Positions 1-8,666 of a stretch of DNA of 33,756 nucleotides are shown here, piece after piece. Numbering within the stretch: position 1 is the first letter of the stretch; the number at the start of each line of letters is the position of its first letter. The stretch is taken from contig JADGOY010000022.1 in the NCBI GenBank assembly GCA_017882715.1, positions 1 through 33,756 of the forward strand, written 5' to 3'. Source of the stretch: Nakamurella sp. GTDB taxonomy: Bacteria; Actinomycetota; Actinomycetes; Mycobacteriales; Nakamurellaceae. The notes beneath the pieces are model-generated. The model searched no databases and was not told where the DNA came from. It was given only the letters and a program-made list of their open reading frames with translations. Position numbers and translations under genes: made by a program.

Positions 1-65
1 GGTGCCCGATTCATCGCTGCGGCCCATCCGGAGCGCCCACCCGAAATGCCGAGGAGTGCCCTGCA

Positions 66-1904
66 GTGCCTACCAGAGACGATCTTCGCAACGTGGCCAT
101 CGTGGCCCATGTCGACCACGGCAAGACCACCCTGGTGGACGCCATGCTCTGGCAGTCGGGCGCCTTCCGGATCGGCTCGGCCCACACCGACCGGGTGATG
201 GACTCCGGGGACCTGGAGCGGGAGAAGGGCATCACCATCCTGGCAAAGAACACCGCGGTCCGCCGCGGCGACATGGTCATCAACATTGTCGACACCCCGG
301 GACACGCCGATTTCGGTGGCGAGGTCGAGCGGGCGCTGATGATGGTGGACGGCGTCGTGCTGCTGGTCGACGCGTCCGAGGGCCCGCTCCCGCAGACCAG
401 GTTCGTGCTGCGCAAGGCGCTGTCCGCCCGACTGCCGGTCGTCCTGGTGATCAACAAGACCGACCGGCCGGACGCCCGTATCGACGAGGTCGTCGACGAG
501 ACCTATGCCCTGTTCCTGGACCTGGACGCCGACGACGAGCAGATCGAGTTCCCGATCGTGTACTGCGCTTCGCGGGCCGGCCGGGCCTCGCTGACCAAGC
601 CGGCGAACGGCGAGATGCCCGACAGCGAGAACCTCGATCCGCTGTTCGACACTCTGCTGGAGGCGATCCCCGCGCCGGTCTACACCGAGGGCGCGCCCCT
701 GCAGGCCCAGGTCACCAACATCGACGCCTCACCCTTCCTCGGCCGCATCGGGATGTGCCGGGTCGTCGAAGGCACCATCCGCAAGGGACAGCAGGTCGCC
801 TGGATCCGGCAGGACGGCACGGCAACCCGCACCAAGATCACCGAGCTGCTGATCACCGAGGCGCTGGACCGCGTCCCGGTCGAGTCCGCGACCGCAGGCG
901 ACCTCATCGCGGTGGCCGGGATCGCCGAGATCACCATCGGTGAGACGCTCGCGGACCCCGAGAACCCGGTCGCGCTGCCGCGGATCACCGTCGACGAGCC
1001 GGCCATCTCGATGACGGTCGGCATCAACACCAGCCCGCTGGCCGGCCGGGACGGCGGCAGCAAGCTCACCGCCCGGCAGGTGAAGAACCGGCTCGACGCC
1101 GAACTGGTCGGCAACGTGTCCATCAAGGTGCTGACCACCGAGCGTCCGGACACCTGGGAGGTACAGGGCCGCGGGGAACTGGCGCTGGCCATCCTGGTCG
1201 AAACCATGCGGCGGGAAGGGTTCGAGCTGACCATCGGCAAGCCGCAGGTCGTCACCAGGATCGTGGACGGCAAGGTGCACGAACCGTTCGAGCGGCTCAC
1301 CGTGGATGTTCCGGAGGACTACCTGGGCGGCGTGACCCAGCTGCTGGCCGTCCGGAAGGGGCGGATGGAAGCGATGATCAACCACGGCACCGGCTGGGTG
1401 CGGATGGAGTTCCACGTGCCCTCCCGCGGCCTGATCGGCTTCCGCACCGAGTTCCTCACCGACACCAGGGGAACCGGGATCGCCCATCACGTCTTCGACG
1501 GGTATGAGGAGTGGGCGGGCGATCTGCGCGGCCGGCCGACCGGTTCGCTGGTGGCCGACCGGACCGGCAAGGCCACCCCGTTCGCCATGTTCAACCTGCA
1601 GGAACGGGGCACCCTGCTGGTTCCGCCCACCACCGAGGTGTACGAGGGCATGATCGTGGGGGAGAACTCGCGCTCGGACGACATGGACGTCAACATCACC
1701 AAGGAGAAGAAGCTCACCAACATGCGGCAATCCAGCGGTGACGAGCTGGTGCACCTCATCCCGCCGCGGACCCTCTCGCTGGAGCAGTCGCTGGAGTTCT
1801 GCGCCGACGACGAGTGCGTCGAGGTGACGCCGGTCGCGGCCCGGATCCGCAAGGTCACCCTCGCCGCCAACGATCGGGCCAAGCAACGTTCGCGGGGCCG
1901 CTGA
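66..1904 (+). CDS. typA: Translational GTPase TypA/BipA
   Basis: Ribosome-associated GTPase of the EF-G/LepA superfamily, implicated in ribosome assembly and stress adaptation. The 612-residue product has the full G domain: G1 AHVDHGKTT (about residues 14-22), the RExGITI switch segment (52-58), G3 DTPGH (76-80) and G4 NKTD (130-133). EF-Tu domain 2-like, EF-G-like and TypA-specific C-terminal regions follow (for example [18 protein letters not shown]). Length is normal for the family (about 610-630). The GTG start is chosen because GAGGAG at 51-56 lies 9 nt upstream and translation gives the conserved N-terminus directly. lpqW follows on the same strand, the order I recall for mycobacterial typA-lpqW. 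Confidence 0.97.
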   Translation: MPTRDDLRNVAIVAHVDHGKTTLVDAMLWQSGAFRIGSAHTDRVMDSGDLEREKGITILAKNTAVRRGDMVINIVDTPGHADFGGEVERALMMVDGVVLLVDASEGPLPQTRFVLRKALSARLPVVLVINKTDRPDARIDEVVDETYALFLDLDADDEQIEFPIVYCASRAGRASLTKPANGEMPDSENLDPLFDTLLEAIPAPVYTEGAPLQAQVTNIDASPFLGRIGMCRVVEGTIRKGQQVAWIRQDGTATRTKITELLITEALDRVPVESATAGDLIAVAGIAEITIGETLADPENPVALPRITVDEPAISMTVGINTSPLAGRDGGSKLTARQVKNRLDAELVGNVSIKVLTTERPDTWEVQGRGELALAILVETMRREGFELTIGKPQVVTRIVDGKVHEPFERLTVDVPEDYLGGVTQLLAVRKGRMEAMINHGTGWVRMEFHVPSRGLIGFRTEFLTDTRGTGIAHHVFDGYEEWAGDLRGRPTGSLVADRTGKATPFAMFNLQERGTLLVPPTTEVYEGMIVGENSRSDDMDVNITKEKKLTNMRQSSGDELVHLIPPRTLSLEQSLEFCADDECVEVTPVAARIRKVTLAANDRAKQRSRGR

Positions 1905-1917
1905 TTGTCCGGGTCCG

Positions 1918-1923
1918 TAGGGT
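1918..1923 (+). promoter_or_regulatory. Candidate leaderless -10 element for lpqW (TAGGGT)
   Basis: TAGGGT is followed by exactly 7 nt and then GTG at 1931. This spacing puts the transcription start on the start codon. The same geometry recurs at six other genes in the window. No convincing -35 is visible. Confidence 0.45.
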
Positions 1924-1930
1924 GAGGCGG

Positions 1931-3799
1931 GTGCGGCGACGCGGTCCTCGGCGGGTCACGCCGACTGGGTTCGTCGTGCTGGCCGGGTTGCTCGCGGTGG
2001 TCGCCGGGTGCACGCCGCCTGGCCTGCCCGAGCCCATCGCGCCTAGCGGGGCCTCATCTGTCCCGCGCAACCCGCCGGGCGCCGGCACGATCGTCATCGG
2101 GATGGACGGGTCGTCGGGTCCGATCAACGGCTTCAACCCGCATGCGATCGCCGACTTCTCCCGGGCCACGCAGGCAGTCGCCTCCCTCGTGCTGCCCTCG
2201 ACGTTCGTGGTCCAGCCGGATGGCAGCACCGCGACCGATCCGGACTTGGTGGACTCCGCGGAGATCACCTCGCAGGACCCGTTCACCGTGACGTACACGC
2301 TGGACCGGAAGGCGTCCTGGTCGGACGGCACCCCGATCACCGCCGATGACTTTTCTTACCTGCGGGATCAGCTGGTCGCGCAGCCGGCCACCGTCGACCC
2401 GGCCGGTTACCGGTTGATCAGGGCGATCCGCTCCCGGGACGCGGGCAAGACGGTCGAGGTGGAATTCGCCACCGAGTTCGCGGACTGGCCGACGCTGTTC
2501 TCCCCGCTGCTGCCCAGCCACATCATGAAGGACTTCCCCGGCGGCTGGGGCGCCGCCCTGAACGCCGACATCCCGGTCTCCGGGAACCGGTACAAGATGA
2601 GCTCCTACGACCCGGTGACGGGTCAGATCCTGTTGGCCCGCAACGACAAATATTGGGGCACCCCACCCGGGCCGGCGACGGTGGTGTTGCGGCTCGGCGA
2701 TCCGACCGACCTGATCGCCGCATTCTCCCGAGGCGACGTGCAGGCGCTCTGGCTCGATCCGGAAGGCGACACGCTGGCCACCGTGCAGGAGTCGATCCCG
2801 CAGGAACGTCGCACCGTGGTGCCGCTGCCCGCGTCCACGCAGTTGATCTTCAACACGACGTCCGGACCCACCGCCTCGGCGAACCTGCGGGCCGCGATCG
2901 CCGCGGGTATCTCGCCGGCGACCGTCGGCACCGCCCTGTCCGGGGGTTGGGTCGACGGGGCGGCCGCGGTGACGTCCCAGGTGCGGCTGCCGGCCCAGCC
3001 GGCAGGTGCCGTCGGTCCGACCTCGCCGGGGACCGTCACCGCGGACGCGACCGTCGCGGGCGAACGTCTGGCGGCGGCCGGGTACCTGCCGGGCGGCCTG
3101 TACGCGACAAAGGACGGCGAGGTGCTGCGGCTGACCCTGGGCTACCCCAGCGGGAACCGGCGGGTCGCCGCCGCCGCCCGGACGATTCAGCGTCAGCTCG
3201 GGTTGGTCGGCATCGAGGTCGACCTGCTGGCCGACAACGCTGCCAGCCTGCTGGAGACGCGGGTCGCGACGGGCACCATCGACCTGGCCCTGGTGTCGGT
3301 GCCCCGCGGACCGAAGGACGCGGTGGCCGCGGCGTCCGCCTTCGGCTGCCCCCGGCCGGGCACCACGACGGCAGGCGAACCGGATGATCCGCTGGTGACC
3401 GGTTCGGCGGCAGCGCCTGCCTCGCAGTCCGACACGGACACCCAGGCCGGTACCCCGACGACTGATACTGCGGCGCCCGGTACAGCGACGCCGGGGGACA
3501 CCGCTGACTCCGGGGGGACCACCGGCCCTTCAGGAACCACCGCGCCGTTGCGCACCGGAAATCTGTCGGGGTATTGCACTGCCGCGACCCAGAAGCTGCT
3601 CGTCGATGCGATCACCGGGCAATCCGGTGTGGAGGCCGCCGACCCGGGCCTGTGGTCGAACCTGCCGGTGTTGCCGTTGGCCGAATTGTCGACGGTGTTC
3701 GCGGTTTCGCCGGCGTTGGATTCGGTCCTCGACGGCCCGCACGACGGCTGGCTGTGGACCGGGCCGCTGCAGGGCCTACCGGACTGGCCGGCGGACTGA
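1931..3799 (+). CDS. lpqW: LpqW-like solute-binding-protein-fold lipoprotein
   Basis: Predicted exported lipoprotein of the family 5 extracellular solute-binding fold. In mycobacteria LpqW lies next to typA and influences phosphatidylinositol mannoside/lipoarabinomannan synthesis rather than peptide import; that role is inferred here from synteny. From GTG 1931 the product is 622 residues. It has a basic N-terminus, a hydrophobic stretch and lipobox VVAGC with the acylated Cys near residue 27. The fold is recognisable from WSDGTPITADDF and NDKYWGTPP. A Ser/Thr/Pro/Gly-rich, probably disordered insert occupies about residues 477-540 between two cysteines. GTG 1922 is an alternative start; 1931 fits the leaderless -10 at 1918. 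The next gene encodes a visibly related binding protein, so a simple peptide-binding role cannot be excluded. Confidence 0.8.
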   Translation: MRRRGPRRVTPTGFVVLAGLLAVVAGCTPPGLPEPIAPSGASSVPRNPPGAGTIVIGMDGSSGPINGFNPHAIADFSRATQAVASLVLPSTFVVQPDGSTATDPDLVDSAEITSQDPFTVTYTLDRKASWSDGTPITADDFSYLRDQLVAQPATVDPAGYRLIRAIRSRDAGKTVEVEFATEFADWPTLFSPLLPSHIMKDFPGGWGAALNADIPVSGNRYKMSSYDPVTGQILLARNDKYWGTPPGPATVVLRLGDPTDLIAAFSRGDVQALWLDPEGDTLATVQESIPQERRTVVPLPASTQLIFNTTSGPTASANLRAAIAAGISPATVGTALSGGWVDGAAAVTSQVRLPAQPAGAVGPTSPGTVTADATVAGERLAAAGYLPGGLYATKDGEVLRLTLGYPSGNRRVAAAARTIQRQLGLVGIEVDLLADNAASLLETRVATGTIDLALVSVPRGPKDAVAAASAFGCPRPGTTTAGEPDDPLVTGSAAAPASQSDTDTQAGTPTTDTAAPGTATPGDTADSGGTTGPSGTTAPLRTGNLSGYCTAATQKLLVDAITGQSGVEAADPGLWSNLPVLPLAELSTVFAVSPALDSVLDGPHDGWLWTGPLQGLPDWPAD

Positions 3800-4132
3800 C
3801 CCGGTGTCGATCACGTAACGTAGTCGACCCCGGGCCGGAGATCACGCGGAATGGCCTGCTGCCTGGTGAAGGATTCGCGTCGTATGATCCAAACGGATGA
3901 AGTTCATCCGGATTGTCACACGATTGGTTCCACGGTGACCGCTTCGAGGAACCTCTTTGGGGTTGGGCGATCACCCTTGTGTCACGATTGCCGAGTTGAT
4001 GCGTCCAGATGTTGGGACACCTCGTAAGGTCGTGACGTCAGATAAATGGTGAAGCTCGTCGCCCCCGATTCCTTGAGCGGTCGATGGGGGCCGTTCGTTG
4101 GCGTGCGATCAACTTCTCGAGGAGGACCGTCA
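3800..4132 (+). other. 333-nt intergenic region upstream of the ABC importer operon
   Basis: No credible gene. It holds a near-consensus -10 hexamer TATGAT (3883-3888) with no good -35, a perfect 17-bp palindrome just downstream (3894-3910), a GGTTCC/GGAACC inverted repeat (3926-3931 and 3948-3953), two CACGATTG-like repeats (near 3919-3926 and 3983-3990), a second possible -10 TAAGGT (4025-4030), and the Shine-Dalgarno GAGGAGG just before 4133. This is a plausible regulated promoter region for the operon. Confidence 0.5.
3894..3910. promoter_or_regulatory. Perfect 17-bp palindrome, candidate operator
   Basis: CGGATGAA-G-TTCATCCG: two perfect 8-bp arms around one base. It begins 6 nt after the TATGAT hexamer at 3883-3888, so it would overlap the transcription start. 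It looks like a dimeric repressor site; the cognate regulator is not identified. Confidence 0.5.
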
Positions 4133-5968
4133 ATGAACAGAACTCGGGCAGTGGGTCTCACTGCTCTGGCCGCGGCAGCAGCGCTCGTGCTCGCCGCCTG
4201 CGGTGGCAGCAGCGACACATCGTCGTCGACCACCGCCGCGACGTCCGCGTCGTCCGCCGGTGGCGGTGGCGGTGGCGCAGCGAGCGTAGGGAGCGGTACG
4301 CCGGGGACATCGGGCGACACCATCACCTACGCCCAGGAACAGGAGTGGTACGACTACAACCCGTCGAGCACTTCGGGTTCCGCAACGGCCAACCAGGTGG
4401 TGGTGAACCAGGTCCTGCGTGGGTTCTCCTACGTCGACAACAACGCCGTTCTGCAGCGCGACACCGAGTTCGGGACCTTCGAGAAGACCTCGGACAACCC
4501 GCTGACGGTGAAGTACACGTTCGACGACAAGGCCGTCTGGTCCGATGGCACACCGATCGGCTGCGCGGATTTCCTGCTTTCCTGGGCCGCGAACTCGGGC
4601 CGGTACAACAAGGACGGCACCGTCAACCAGCCGAATGCGACCCCCGCGAACCCGAGCTATATGTTCGACGCGGCGTCGACGGCCGGACTCAGCCAGACCC
4701 AGAAGCCGACCTGCGCGGACGGCGACAAGAGCGTGACACTGGTTTACGACACGCCGTTCGTCGATTGGCAGGCGGCCCTGCTCACCTCCGTGGGCGGCAA
4801 CCTCCTTCCCGCTCATGTGGCAGCCAAGGCCGCCGGCACCGACACGGCCGGATTCGTCAAGGCGGTGGAGACCGACGACGCCGCGACCATGACCAAGATC
4901 GCTGACTTCTGGAATTCCGGCTGGACCCTGGACAAGGCCAAGGGACTGCCGGACGCGTCGGTCATCCCGTCGGCCGGACCGTACTACGTCGCGGCCTGGG
5001 ATCCGGGACAGTCGGTCACCCTGAAGAAGAACGACAAGTGGTGGGGCACGCCAGCGAAAACGGACACCATTGTGATCCGGTACATCTCACAGGACCAGCA
5101 GGTCTCCGCGCTGCAGTCCGGCGAGGTCGACGTCATCGAGCCGCAGCCGAACCCGGACACGAACTCGGCGCTCGCAGCCCTCGGCGACTCGGTCAAGGCC
5201 GACTTCGGAGCGCTATACACCTGGGAGCACCTGGATCTGAGCGTGAAGAACGGGTTTGCCAACGAGAAGTTGCGGGAGGCGATGTTCAAGTGCGCGCCGC
5301 GCCAGCAGATCGTGGACAACCTCATCGTTCCCTCCAACCCGGACGCGCAGCTGCTGAACTCGCTGAACACCATGAATTTCCAGCCCGGCTATGAGGCGGC
5401 CGCCGCGGCGTCCGGATTCGGGGCGTACGCCGAGCCCGACATCGAGGGCGCCAAGGCGGCCTATGCCGCCTCCGGCGAGGCCCCCGGCAAGGCGATCCGG
5501 ATCATCCATGTCGACCCGAATCCCCGGCGTACGAACGAGGTTGCGCTGATCAAGGCCAATTGCGATCAGGCCGGTTTCAACATCCAGGACGTGCCGCTGG
5601 CCACCGGGCCGTACGGCGCTGCCCGAAGCGCCGGCGACTACGATGCAGCGCTGTTCGCCTGGGCGGGTTCGGGCCTGAACGGGGCGACCCCAACGCTCTA
5701 TCTTTCGACCGGTGGATCGAACACCGCCGGCTGGAACGATCCGGACATTGACGCCGCGCTGAACCAGCTGTCCGTGTCCACCAACCCTGACGAGGTCCCG
5801 GCCCTGCTGACCAAGGTTGATCAGGCGATGGCGAAGAACTTCTACAGCTACCCGATCTTCGCCTTCCCGGGAGTGGTCGCCTACAAGAACAACATCGACG
5901 GCCCGGTGCTCAACACCACGCAAACCCAGGCCACCTGGAACATGCAGGATTGGGTGCGCACCGGCTGA
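4133..5968 (+). CDS. ABC peptide-type transporter substrate-binding lipoprotein
   Basis: Family 5 solute-binding protein (DppA/OppA type), the extracellular receptor of the importer encoded downstream. The 611-residue product starts with a classical lipoprotein signal: a positively charged MNRTR, a hydrophobic Ala/Leu stretch and lipobox LAAC (Cys at about residue 23). A Ser/Thr/Gly-rich linker with a poly-Gly tract follows. Family features are WSDGTPIGCADF and NDKWWGTPA. ATG 4133 is chosen because GAGGAGG lies about 6 nt upstream and only this start gives a clean signal peptide. It is first in the operon, separated from the permease by 158 nt containing a strong hairpin. Substrate is unknown; di- or oligopeptides are the default guess. 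It resembles the LpqW-like protein at 1931-3799. Confidence 0.92.
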   Translation: MNRTRAVGLTALAAAAALVLAACGGSSDTSSSTTAATSASSAGGGGGGAASVGSGTPGTSGDTITYAQEQEWYDYNPSSTSGSATANQVVVNQVLRGFSYVDNNAVLQRDTEFGTFEKTSDNPLTVKYTFDDKAVWSDGTPIGCADFLLSWAANSGRYNKDGTVNQPNATPANPSYMFDAASTAGLSQTQKPTCADGDKSVTLVYDTPFVDWQAALLTSVGGNLLPAHVAAKAAGTDTAGFVKAVETDDAATMTKIADFWNSGWTLDKAKGLPDASVIPSAGPYYVAAWDPGQSVTLKKNDKWWGTPAKTDTIVIRYISQDQQVSALQSGEVDVIEPQPNPDTNSALAALGDSVKADFGALYTWEHLDLSVKNGFANEKLREAMFKCAPRQQIVDNLIVPSNPDAQLLNSLNTMNFQPGYEAAAAASGFGAYAEPDIEGAKAAYAASGEAPGKAIRIIHVDPNPRRTNEVALIKANCDQAGFNIQDVPLATGPYGAARSAGDYDAALFAWAGSGLNGATPTLYLSTGGSNTAGWNDPDIDAALNQLSVSTNPDEVPALLTKVDQAMAKNFYSYPIFAFPGVVAYKNNIDGPVLNTTQTQATWNMQDWVRTG

Positions 5969-6015
5969 TCGGCAGCACCCCGGCGCGCGGACCACACTCG
6001 GTCTGAACGCCGCGT

Positions 6016-6057
6016 CGGACAGCGGGCCGGGAGCGCGAGTTCCTGGCCCGCGGTCCG
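6016..6057 (+). terminator. Strong intra-operon stem-loop after the binding-protein gene
   Basis: CGGAC-a-GCGGGCCGGGA, an 8-nt loop, then UCCUGGCCCGC-g-GUCCG: a 16-bp stem with one A/G mismatch and one G-U pair. It starts 47 nt after the binding-protein stop and has no U-tract. It may terminate partially or protect the upstream mRNA 3' end so that the binding protein is made in excess over the permeases. Confidence 0.6.
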
Positions 6058-6126
6058 TTCGGGCGGACGTCGGCACGGCCAACGGCCGGTGGGCATCACC
6101 CGTGACCGCATCGACGGGCTGGAGGT

Positions 6127-7653
6127 ATGTTGGCTCCCTTCATCATCAGGCGACTGTTCATCTCGTTCTTCGTCCTCCTCGGCGCGACATTCATCGTGTA
6201 CGTGTTGGTGGCCAGCGCGGGTGATCCGCGGAATGCGCTTCTGGAGTCCACCGACCCGGGCAAGGCCAACAAGATCGCGGCGATGACCCGGAACCTGAGC
6301 CTGGATGTGCCGATCATCCCGCGGTACTTCGCCTGGTTGGGCGGCGCGCTCGGTTGCCTTATCGGGAAATGCGACCTCGGCAACACTGCCAGCGGAGCCC
6401 CGGTCAGTGGTGGGTTGGCGGTCGCGATGGGATCGACACTCCGGCTCGTCGTTTTCGCTCTGGTCATCGCGATTGTGGTGGGTGTCTCGATCGGCATGAT
6501 CACCGCCCTCCGGCAGTACTCCGGGCTCGATTACTCGGTCACATTCCTGGCATTCCTGTTTTTCTCGCTCCCGGTCTTCTGGATCGCGGTGCTGATGAAG
6601 CAGTTCCTGGCCATCAAGTTCAACGACTGGCTGAAGGCACCGAGCATCCCGCCGTGGGTCATCGTCGTGACTGCAGTTGTCGCCGGACTGATAGCCGCAG
6701 GTGTGGTCGGCGGCGACCGCCGCCGCCGACTCGCGGCCTTCGGCGGTGCCTCTGTCGCCGTGGCGCTGCTGATGATCTACTTCGCTGTCACGGACTGGTT
6801 TGCCGAACCTCGCATCGGACCGGTTGCGATGATCGCGATGTCCGCGATCACCGCGGTTGCGGCGACGGCGTTGTTCGCGGGTTTCCGATCTCGTATCGTG
6901 CTGTATGCAACATTGGTGACAGCGGTCGTCGGAGTAATCTGCTATTTCGCTTTGGATTCAATCCTTGCCGATCCGACAACCTTGCTGGTCGTGGGACTGC
7001 TCGTGCTAGCGCTGATCGTCGGCGCGGGGATCGGCGCAGCGATGGGCGGGCTGTACCGGTCACAGGCGGTCAAGGCATGTATGCTGACCGCCTTCGGTTG
7101 CGGTGGATTGATCTTTGCCAGCCAGTTGCTGGCGGCGCTGCCAGCCTATTCCGCGAAGGTCAACGGTGTTGTTGTCGCCACCATCGGTGCGACAACTCCC
7201 AACTTCTCGGGCAACTTCTGGGAAACGACTCTCGACCAGTTGGGTCACCTGCTGCTGCCAACCATCGCGATCGTGCTCATCTCCATTGCGGCATATACCC
7301 GATATACCCGGTCATCGATGCTCGAGGTCATGAATGCGGACTACATCCGCACGGCGCGGGCGAAGGGTCTGACCGAGCGGACGGTGGTCGTTCGGCACGG
7401 ATTCCGCAATGCCTTGATCCCGATCACCACCATTGTCGCGCTCGACGTCGGCGGCCTGATCGGTGGCGCCATCATCACCGAGACGGTGTTCGGTTGGTCC
7501 GGCATGGGCAAGTACTTCAATGATGCGCTGAAAATACCCGACCCCAACGCGGTCATGGGCTTCTTCCTGGTGACCGGTACCGCAATCGTGCTGTTCAACA
7601 TGATTGCCGACATCACCTATGGCTTCCTCGACCCCAGGATTCGGTTGTCATGA
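6127..7653 (+). CDS. ABC peptide-type transporter permease (DppB-like) with extra membrane insertion
   Basis: Inner-membrane permease of the DppB/OppB family. The N-terminal family segment IIRRLFISFFVLLGATFIV and the ATPase-contact (EAA) region EVMNADYIRTARAKGL (about 400-415), followed by the VVRHGFRNALIPI segment, identify it. At 508 residues it is far longer than usual (about 310-340). The excess lies at about 176-342, between the LPVFWIAVLMKQF helix and the QLGHLLLPTIA helix, and consists of roughly six further hydrophobic segments. GGAGGT ends directly before ATG 6127, an unusually short spacing; TTG 6130 is a possible alternative. The stop overlaps the next gene by ATGA. Base composition in the insertion looks less GC-rich than the flanks. 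Confidence 0.9.
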   Translation: MLAPFIIRRLFISFFVLLGATFIVYVLVASAGDPRNALLESTDPGKANKIAAMTRNLSLDVPIIPRYFAWLGGALGCLIGKCDLGNTASGAPVSGGLAVAMGSTLRLVVFALVIAIVVGVSIGMITALRQYSGLDYSVTFLAFLFFSLPVFWIAVLMKQFLAIKFNDWLKAPSIPPWVIVVTAVVAGLIAAGVVGGDRRRRLAAFGGASVAVALLMIYFAVTDWFAEPRIGPVAMIAMSAITAVAATALFAGFRSRIVLYATLVTAVVGVICYFALDSILADPTTLLVVGLLVLALIVGAGIGAAMGGLYRSQAVKACMLTAFGCGGLIFASQLLAALPAYSAKVNGVVVATIGATTPNFSGNFWETTLDQLGHLLLPTIAIVLISIAAYTRYTRSSMLEVMNADYIRTARAKGLTERTVVVRHGFRNALIPITTIVALDVGGLIGGAIITETVFGWSGMGKYFNDALKIPDPNAVMGFFLVTGTAIVLFNMIADITYGFLDPRIRLS

Positions 7654-8666
7654 GCACTGAAGAGAAGGCCGCCGCTGCGGCCTCGGCCGCGAACGGGAAC
7701 GGGAACGGCAACGGGAACGGCACCGCTGCCCAGGGCCTCAGCATCGTTGCGCGCACACAGGGTCAGTTGGTCCGCCGCCGGTTTTTCCGGCACCGCGGCG
7801 CGATGATCTCACTGACAATTCTGGTGCTGGTGATCCTGCTCGCATACACCTCGATCGGCTTTGCCGGTATTCCGGGTTGGTGGATCTGGAATTACTACAC
7901 ACCGGGCAAGGTGGTCAACCGCGGCGCGCCGACGCTGAGCCTGTGGCCGACATTCCTGGGCGGTGATGGCTTTGCGATCGGCGAGCACCCCTTCGGCCAG
8001 GACGATCTCGGTCGTGACTATTTCGCCCTGACCATGCGGGGCGCGCAGATCTCGATCCTGATCGCTTTCGTGGTCGGCATCGTCGGCACCCTGATCGGCG
8101 TGATCATCGGTGCGCTCGCGGGTTACTACCGTGGGTGGGTTGAATCCGGCCTGATGCGTTTCACCGACGTCATGATCACCATCCCGATCTTGGTGATCGC
8201 GGCGGTGCTCGGCCAGAAGTTCGGCGGCGCCGGCCCGCTCGTGCTGGCCATTGTCATCGGCCTGGTGCTGTGGACCGGCCTGGCGCGATTGATCCGAGGA
8301 GAATTCCTGTCGCTCCGGGAGAAGGAGTTTGTCGAGGCTGCGCGGGCATTGGGAGCCAAGCCGACGCGGATCATTTTCCGGCACATCCTGCCGAACACGG
8401 TAGGTGTCATCACGGTCGCGGCCACCCTGCTCATCGCGAACGCAATCCTGCTGGAGACCGCCTTGTCGTTCTTGGGTTTCGGTGTTCGAGCTCCCGACAC
8501 ATCGCTCGGTCTGCTGGTGTCGACGTATCAGAATGCCTTCGCCACGCGTCCATGGCTGTTCTGGTGGCCCGGCCTGTTCATCATCACTATCGCGCTGACC
8601 GTCAACTTCATAGGTGACGGCCTTCGTGATGCCTTTGATCCTCGACAGAATCGGGTGCGTGCCTGA
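7650..8666 (+). CDS. ABC peptide-type transporter permease (DppC-like)
   Basis: Second inner-membrane permease of the importer, DppC/OppC family, 338 residues. A cytoplasmic N-terminal tail holds an Asn-Gly repeat (about residues 15-24). The first membrane helix is about 52-70, then the family motif HPFGQDDLGRDYF (about 113-125) and a core of several helices. The EAA loop EFVEAARALGAKPTRIIFRH is about 226-245, followed by ILPN. Start ATG overlaps the upstream permease stop (ATGA) and its stop overlaps the next ATG (TGATG), so it is translationally coupled. It should pair with the long DppB-like subunit. Confidence 0.94.
   Translation: MSTEEKAAAAASAANGNGNGNGNGTAAQGLSIVARTQGQLVRRRFFRHRGAMISLTILVLVILLAYTSIGFAGIPGWWIWNYYTPGKVVNRGAPTLSLWPTFLGGDGFAIGEHPFGQDDLGRDYFALTMRGAQISILIAFVVGIVGTLIGVIIGALAGYYRGWVESGLMRFTDVMITIPILVIAAVLGQKFGGAGPLVLAIVIGLVLWTGLARLIRGEFLSLREKEFVEAARALGAKPTRIIFRHILPNTVGVITVAATLLIANAILLETALSFLGFGVRAPDTSLGLLVSTYQNAFATRPWLFWWPGLFIITIALTVNFIGDGLRDAFDPRQNRVRA

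Noticed and set aside
729-1886. Minus-strand open frame of 385 codons within typA.
   Set aside because: Antisense to typA, His/Asp/Gly-rich shadow composition, no recognisable domain.
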